A stretch of 64,000 nucleotides of DNA from Knoellia sp. p5-6-4 (GTDB taxonomy: Bacteria; Actinomycetota; Actinomycetes; Actinomycetales; Dermatophilaceae). The notes beneath the pieces were generated by a model, which had not been told where the DNA came from, did not search any database, and worked only from the letters and a program-made list of their open reading frames with translations. The stretch lies in assembly GCF_029222705.1 (NCBI RefSeq), contig NZ_JARGZF010000001.1, positions 1,856,437-1,920,436 on the forward strand. The letters are read 5' to 3'. Within the stretch, counting starts at the first letter, position 1. Every line of letters starts with the position of its first letter. Below are positions 60,757 through 64,000 of the stretch, one piece after another. The position numbers were made by a program, and so were the translations under genes.

Positions 60757-61625
60757 TGCCCCGCGCGGAGCAGCGCACCGACCCCGTCGCCCACCACGGC
60801 GAGGGACCGGTCTGGTGGGAGGCCTGGGGAGGGCTGCGCTACGTCGACATGCTGGCCGGCGACGTCCTCCAGCTCCGGGCCGACGGCTCGGTGGGCCGCA
60901 CCCGGGTCGGCACCGTCGCCGCGGCGCTGCGACCACGTGCCGGTGGAGGTGCCGTCGTCGCCACCGAGCGGGCGTTCGCGGTCACGGACAGCGACGACCT
61001 CGCCGACCTGCGCGCGCTGCCCGACGTGTGGGACGACCCGGCGATCCGGTTCAACGACGGCGGCTGCGACCCCGACGGCCGCTTCTGGTGCGGCACGATG
61101 GCCTACGCCGAAACCCCCGGCGCCGGCGCGATGTTCCGCCTCGAGTCGGCGGAACCGTATGCCGCGCAGCGCGTCTGGGGCGACGTGACCATCAGCAACG
61201 GGCTGGGCTTCAGCCCTGACGGCCGGCTGGCTTACTACAACGACACCCCGACCCGCACGGTCAGCGTGTTCGACTACGAGCACGGCGAGCTGCTGAACCG
61301 TCGCGGCTTCGTCTCGCTGCGCGACGAGGACGAGGGCGCCGGCTCCCCCGACGGTCTCTGCGTCGACGCCGCGGGCGGGGTGTGGGTGGCCCTGTTCGGC
61401 GGCTCGGCCGTGCGGCACTACACGGCCGACGGCCGCCTGGCGGAGGTGGTCGAGCTGCCGGTGAGCCAGGTGACGGCCTGCACCTTCGGCGGTCCGGGGC
61501 TGCGCGAGCTGTTCATCACGACGTCGGCCGAGGGGCTGAGCCGCGAGGACGAGCCGCTGGCGGGTGCCCTGTTCTCCTGCACCCCGGGCGTGGTCGGGCT
61601 CCCCATCCTGCCGTTCAGGGGCTGA
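60756..61625 (+). CDS. SMP-30/gluconolactonase-like protein
   Basis: A 289-aa six-bladed beta-propeller lactonase. Metal-binding residues are Glu16 in GEGPVWW, Asn in TISNGLGFSPDG and Asp in GSPDGLCVD, the usual triad. Family members hydrolyse sugar lactones (such as gluconolactone) in sugar oxidation. The start overlaps the GNAT stop, implying coupling. No sugar dehydrogenase is beside it. Confidence 0.88.
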   Translation: MPRAEQRTDPVAHHGEGPVWWEAWGGLRYVDMLAGDVLQLRADGSVGRTRVGTVAAALRPRAGGGAVVATERAFAVTDSDDLADLRALPDVWDDPAIRFNDGGCDPDGRFWCGTMAYAETPGAGAMFRLESAEPYAAQRVWGDVTISNGLGFSPDGRLAYYNDTPTRTVSVFDYEHGELLNRRGFVSLRDEDEGAGSPDGLCVDAAGGVWVALFGGSAVRHYTADGRLAEVVELPVSQVTACTFGGPGLRELFITTSAEGLSREDEPLAGALFSCTPGVVGLPILPFRG

Positions 61626-61626
61626 G

Positions 61627-62613
61627 GTGCCGGGGCGCGGCGACACGACGGGCGACGCAGCACTCCTGGCCGCCCTCTCCGAGCTGTATGCCGTGGCGCC
61701 CGACGGCTTCGTCGGCACCAGGACCGCGCTGGTCCAGGACGCGAAGGCGCGTGGCGACGCCGCGCTCGCCGGGGAGGTCGGGCGGCTGAGGCGGCCCACC
61801 GTGGCGGCGTGGGCCGTGAACCAGGTGGTGCGCCGACGGCCGTCCCTGGTCGGGCGGCTGCACGACGTCGGTGGCCGGTTGCGAGCGGCGCAGGCCGGGC
61901 TCGACGCGTCGGCGATGCGCGACCTCCGCTCGGAGAGGGACGGCCTGCTCGCCGAGTGGGCGGAGGCGGCGGCCGAGGTGGCCGCAGACGCCGGCCGCCC
62001 GTTGGCTCCCGCCGCCCTCGAGGAGGTGCGGGGCACCGTCATCGCCGCGCTGGCGAGCGGGGAGGCCACCGAGGCCGCGGTCTCTGGCCACCTCACGCGG
62101 GCGCTCAGCTACTCGGGATTCGGTGAGGTCGACCTCTCCGAAGCAGTGGTCCGCACCTCCTCCGGCGCCGTCCTCACCGTGGTCGACGGCGTGGAGGGGG
62201 AGCGAGCGCCGAAGGCCGCGATTTCCGAGGCGACCGCCTCCAACGCGGCCACCTCCGAGGCGGCCATCGAGCACCCGGAGGCCGCACACCGGCGGTCCGG
62301 CGATCGGCAGGCCGAGCGGGAGGCCGAGCGGGAGGAGCGGGCGCGTCGGGTGGCCGGGGCCGCCGAGGCCCATGCGGCGGCGGCCGCGGCTGCCGAGGAG
62401 GCCGCCCTCGCCGTTGCCTCGGCACGCGACCGGGCCGACGAGGTCCGTTGGCGGGTGGAGGAGCTCGAGGAGCAGCTGCGCCGGGCCCGTCAGGAGCACC
62501 GGGACGCCGAGCAGTCGGCCACGGCTGCGGCCAGGAGCCGCCGGGCCGCCGTGGTGGCGCTCGCGGCGGCCGAGCGCGCGCTGCGGGCCGCGGAGGCGGA
62601 CTCCCCGTCCTGA
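61627..62613 (+). CDS. Coiled-coil protein of unknown function
   Basis: A 328-aa, Ala/Glu/Arg-rich cytosolic protein. Its N-terminal ~110 residues (LRRPTVAAWAVNQVVRRRP) have a compact conserved-looking core. Residues about 230-328 are a long coiled coil with repeated Ala-Glu-Arg heptads. GTG 61627 directly follows the lactonase stop; the true start is uncertain. No family recognised. Confidence 0.6.
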   Translation: MPGRGDTTGDAALLAALSELYAVAPDGFVGTRTALVQDAKARGDAALAGEVGRLRRPTVAAWAVNQVVRRRPSLVGRLHDVGGRLRAAQAGLDASAMRDLRSERDGLLAEWAEAAAEVAADAGRPLAPAALEEVRGTVIAALASGEATEAAVSGHLTRALSYSGFGEVDLSEAVVRTSSGAVLTVVDGVEGERAPKAAISEATASNAATSEAAIEHPEAAHRRSGDRQAEREAEREERARRVAGAAEAHAAAAAAAEEAALAVASARDRADEVRWRVEELEEQLRRARQEHRDAEQSATAAARSRRAAVVALAAAERALRAAEADSPS

Positions 62614-62688
62614 CCCTCCGTAGCGGGCGGTGACGAAGGGGCCGAACGGCCCGCTCCGGGCCGGGTGCCCGCGCGGGACACTTCAGGT

Positions 62689-63861
62689 ATGGCCCCCCCG
62701 CTCAGGTCGAGCGAGCCGCCGCTGCCGGGCGCCGCGGGGGAGCACGGGTCTGGGATCCCCCCGGGGTCGCGGCCGGTGGAACAGGCACGTCTGCAGAGCC
62801 GGGCGCCACGCCCGCCGCGCTGGGACCCCTGGCGGGTGGCCGAGGCCATCGCCTCGGCGGCCCTCGGCGTGGCGCTGCTCGTGTGGGGGCTTCCCGCTGT
62901 GGCGGGGGCCGACTGGTCCGACATCGCTGCGGTGCTCGGCGAGCTGAGCACGTGGCAGGTGCTCGCGCTGGGCGTGGTGTGGCAGCTGGGGCTCTGGGTG
63001 CACACCATCGCCCTGTGCGCCGCGATGCCCGGGCTGAGCAGCCCGCGAGCGTGGTTCCTCAACCAGACGGGCAGCGCGGTCTCCAACATCCTCCCGCTGG
63101 GCGGCGCGGCCGGGACGGCCCTGAACTACTCGACCTGCCGGGTGTGGGGCTTCGGCACGGCCACCTTCCTGCGGTGGGCCCTGGTCACCAACATCTGGGA
63201 CACGCTCGGCAAGCTGGTCGTGCCCGTGGTGGCGGTGCTGTGGCTGGTGCTCGCAGGCACCACCTCGCCACAGGCGCTGGTGAGCGCGGCCATCGCGGGC
63301 GTCGTCGGGATGGGCCTGCTCGTGGCCTTCACGTGGTTCATGCTGCACCGGGACGCCGGCGCCCGGGCCGTGGGGCGGCTGCTCGACGTGGTGGTGCGCT
63401 GGCTGCGGGTCAGGCGGCTGCGCACGAAGCGCTTTGCCGACCTGGCGGTGGTGTTCCGCCGCGACGTCGCAGGCCTGGTGTCGCGCGCCTGGGGTCGCCT
63501 GACGGTCGGCAAGACGGCCTACGCGGTGAGCCAGGCCTTGCTGCTGTGGCTGTGCGTCACCTGGCTCGGGGGCGAGGCGTCGGCTGCCGTGGTGTTCGCC
63601 GCCTTCGCCGCCGAGCGCGTGCTGTCGCTGGCCGTGATCACCCCGGGCGGGACGGGCGTGGTGGAGGTCGGGGTGACGGGGATGCTCGTCCTGTTCGGGG
63701 TCGAGCCGGCCACGGCGGCGGCGAGCGTGCTGCTCTACCGGGCGTTCATCATCGGCCTCGAGATCCCCGTCGGGGGCACTGCGCTGTTGTGGTGGCTGAT
63801 CCGTGGTCGGCGCGCGCGTCGAGCCGACCGGAGCCCTGAGGCAGCCCTGAGACATCCCTGA
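62689..63861 (+). CDS. YbhN/UPF0104-type membrane protein (lysylphosphatidylglycerol synthase TM family)
   Basis: A 390-aa integral membrane protein with about 8 helices, of the flippase-like family of PF03706-type proteins. Characteristic segments are LNQTGSAVSNILPLGGAAGTALNY and VITPGGTGVVEVGVTGMLVL. Members include MprF flippase domains and transporters of lipids or sugars. ATG 62689 is used; 62665 GTG is a possible alternative. A 16/18-bp palindrome overlaps the stop codon and may act as terminator (63857-63874). Confidence 0.82.
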   Translation: MAPPLRSSEPPLPGAAGEHGSGIPPGSRPVEQARLQSRAPRPPRWDPWRVAEAIASAALGVALLVWGLPAVAGADWSDIAAVLGELSTWQVLALGVVWQLGLWVHTIALCAAMPGLSSPRAWFLNQTGSAVSNILPLGGAAGTALNYSTCRVWGFGTATFLRWALVTNIWDTLGKLVVPVVAVLWLVLAGTTSPQALVSAAIAGVVGMGLLVAFTWFMLHRDAGARAVGRLLDVVVRWLRVRRLRTKRFADLAVVFRRDVAGLVSRAWGRLTVGKTAYAVSQALLLWLCVTWLGGEASAAVVFAAFAAERVLSLAVITPGGTGVVEVGVTGMLVLFGVEPATAAASVLLYRAFIIGLEIPVGGTALLWWLIRGRRARRADRSPEAALRHP

Positions 63862-63904
63862 GGGATCCGTCAGGGGGCCGGGGTCGATCTAGGTACAAGT
63901 CCCG

Positions 63905-64000
63905 ATGTCGCGCGGGGCCCGGTTGCGCACACTCGAGGCCATGGTCCTCGCCGCCCGCCTGAGCCGCCTCTCGAAGGGCGCCCTCTCCCTCGGTCTCGCG
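63905..64000 (+). CDS. Partial gene with secretion-type N-terminus, cut by the window end
   Basis: Reads MSRGARLRTLEAMVLAARL... with a second in-frame ATG at 63941 (MVLAARLSRLSKGALSLGLA), which looks like the start of a signal peptide. A weak GAGG precedes the second ATG. Only about 20-32 codons are visible, so no product can be named. Confidence 0.45.
   Translation, partial: MSRGARLRTLEAMVLAARLSRLSKGALSLGLA

Noticed and set aside
1-64000. CRISPR arrays, tRNA or rRNA genes, insertion sequences, phage genes
   Set aside because: No regularly spaced repeats, no cloverleaf or rRNA-like segments, and no transposase or integrase reading frame were recognised.

Overview
The window is about 72% G+C and comes from an actinobacterium. 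The gene content suggests a member of the Intrasporangiaceae or a close relative: a type VII secretion EccC with WXG100 proteins, an actinobacterial Ino1, the rpsF-ssb-rpsR-rplI block, a CebR-type LacI regulator, a DesA3-like desaturase with its reductase, and an LAXTG surface protein. The family is inferred from overall character only, since no rRNA is present. I saw no tRNA, rRNA, CRISPR array, transposase or phage gene.

Layout. (1) 1-5.8 kb: the 3' end of a type VII secretion locus: the C-terminal part of EccC, two WXG100 proteins, a larger WXG100-headed protein with a calcium-binding-type Asp-rich region, and an LpqN/Mog1-like protein. (2) 5.8-14.3 kb: the chromosomal core. It holds a FrnE-like DsbA protein, ino1 with its PadR regulator, a class A penicillin-binding protein, a GT87-like membrane glycosyltransferase, and rpsF-ssb-rpsR-rplI. 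(3) 14.4-26.3 kb: a secreted metzincin, a GntR regulator, and a tightly coupled myo-inositol catabolic operon (iolG, iolE-like, iolC, aldolase-like, iolB, iolD, a second iolG-like gene, iolA) ending in a decayed oxidoreductase gene. (4) 26.3-32.1 kb: a leftward cellobiose-type operon (binding protein, two permeases, GH1 beta-glucosidase, CebR-like regulator) with two CebR-like operators in front. (5) 32.2-46.4 kb: mixed metabolic, transport and regulatory genes, including a MATE exporter, a GH3 glucosidase next to a TetR regulator, a PIG-L deacetylase and a stand-alone CarH-like B12-binding protein. (6) 46.4-51 kb: the desaturase pair, a DUF2277 protein, a cluster of DnaA-box-like sequences, and dnaB. 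(7) 51-52.8 kb: gene tails left by deletions. (8) 52.8-64 kb: surface protein, LCP protein, a MoxR-type ATPase with its VWA partner, a lipoprotein, and small enzymes and membrane proteins.

How it fits together. The order ino1-padR-PBP-membrane protein-rpsF-ssb-rpsR-rplI, then (MATE)-dnaB, is ancestral in actinobacteria. Here about 35 kb of mostly catabolic genes separates rplI from dnaB, so this looks like an accessory island inside a conserved core segment. Inositol synthesis (ino1, probably under PadR control) and inositol breakdown (iol, probably under GntR control) sit within about 10 kb of each other. The cellobiose operon and the GH3 glucosidase point to use of plant polysaccharide breakdown products. 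The most unusual items are the WXG100/Asp-repeat/beta-rich protein, the B12 sensor without a DNA-binding domain, the DnaA-box cluster before dnaB, a deletion scar joining two gene tails at about 51.38 kb, and a strongly over-represented GTATGCC word across the whole window.
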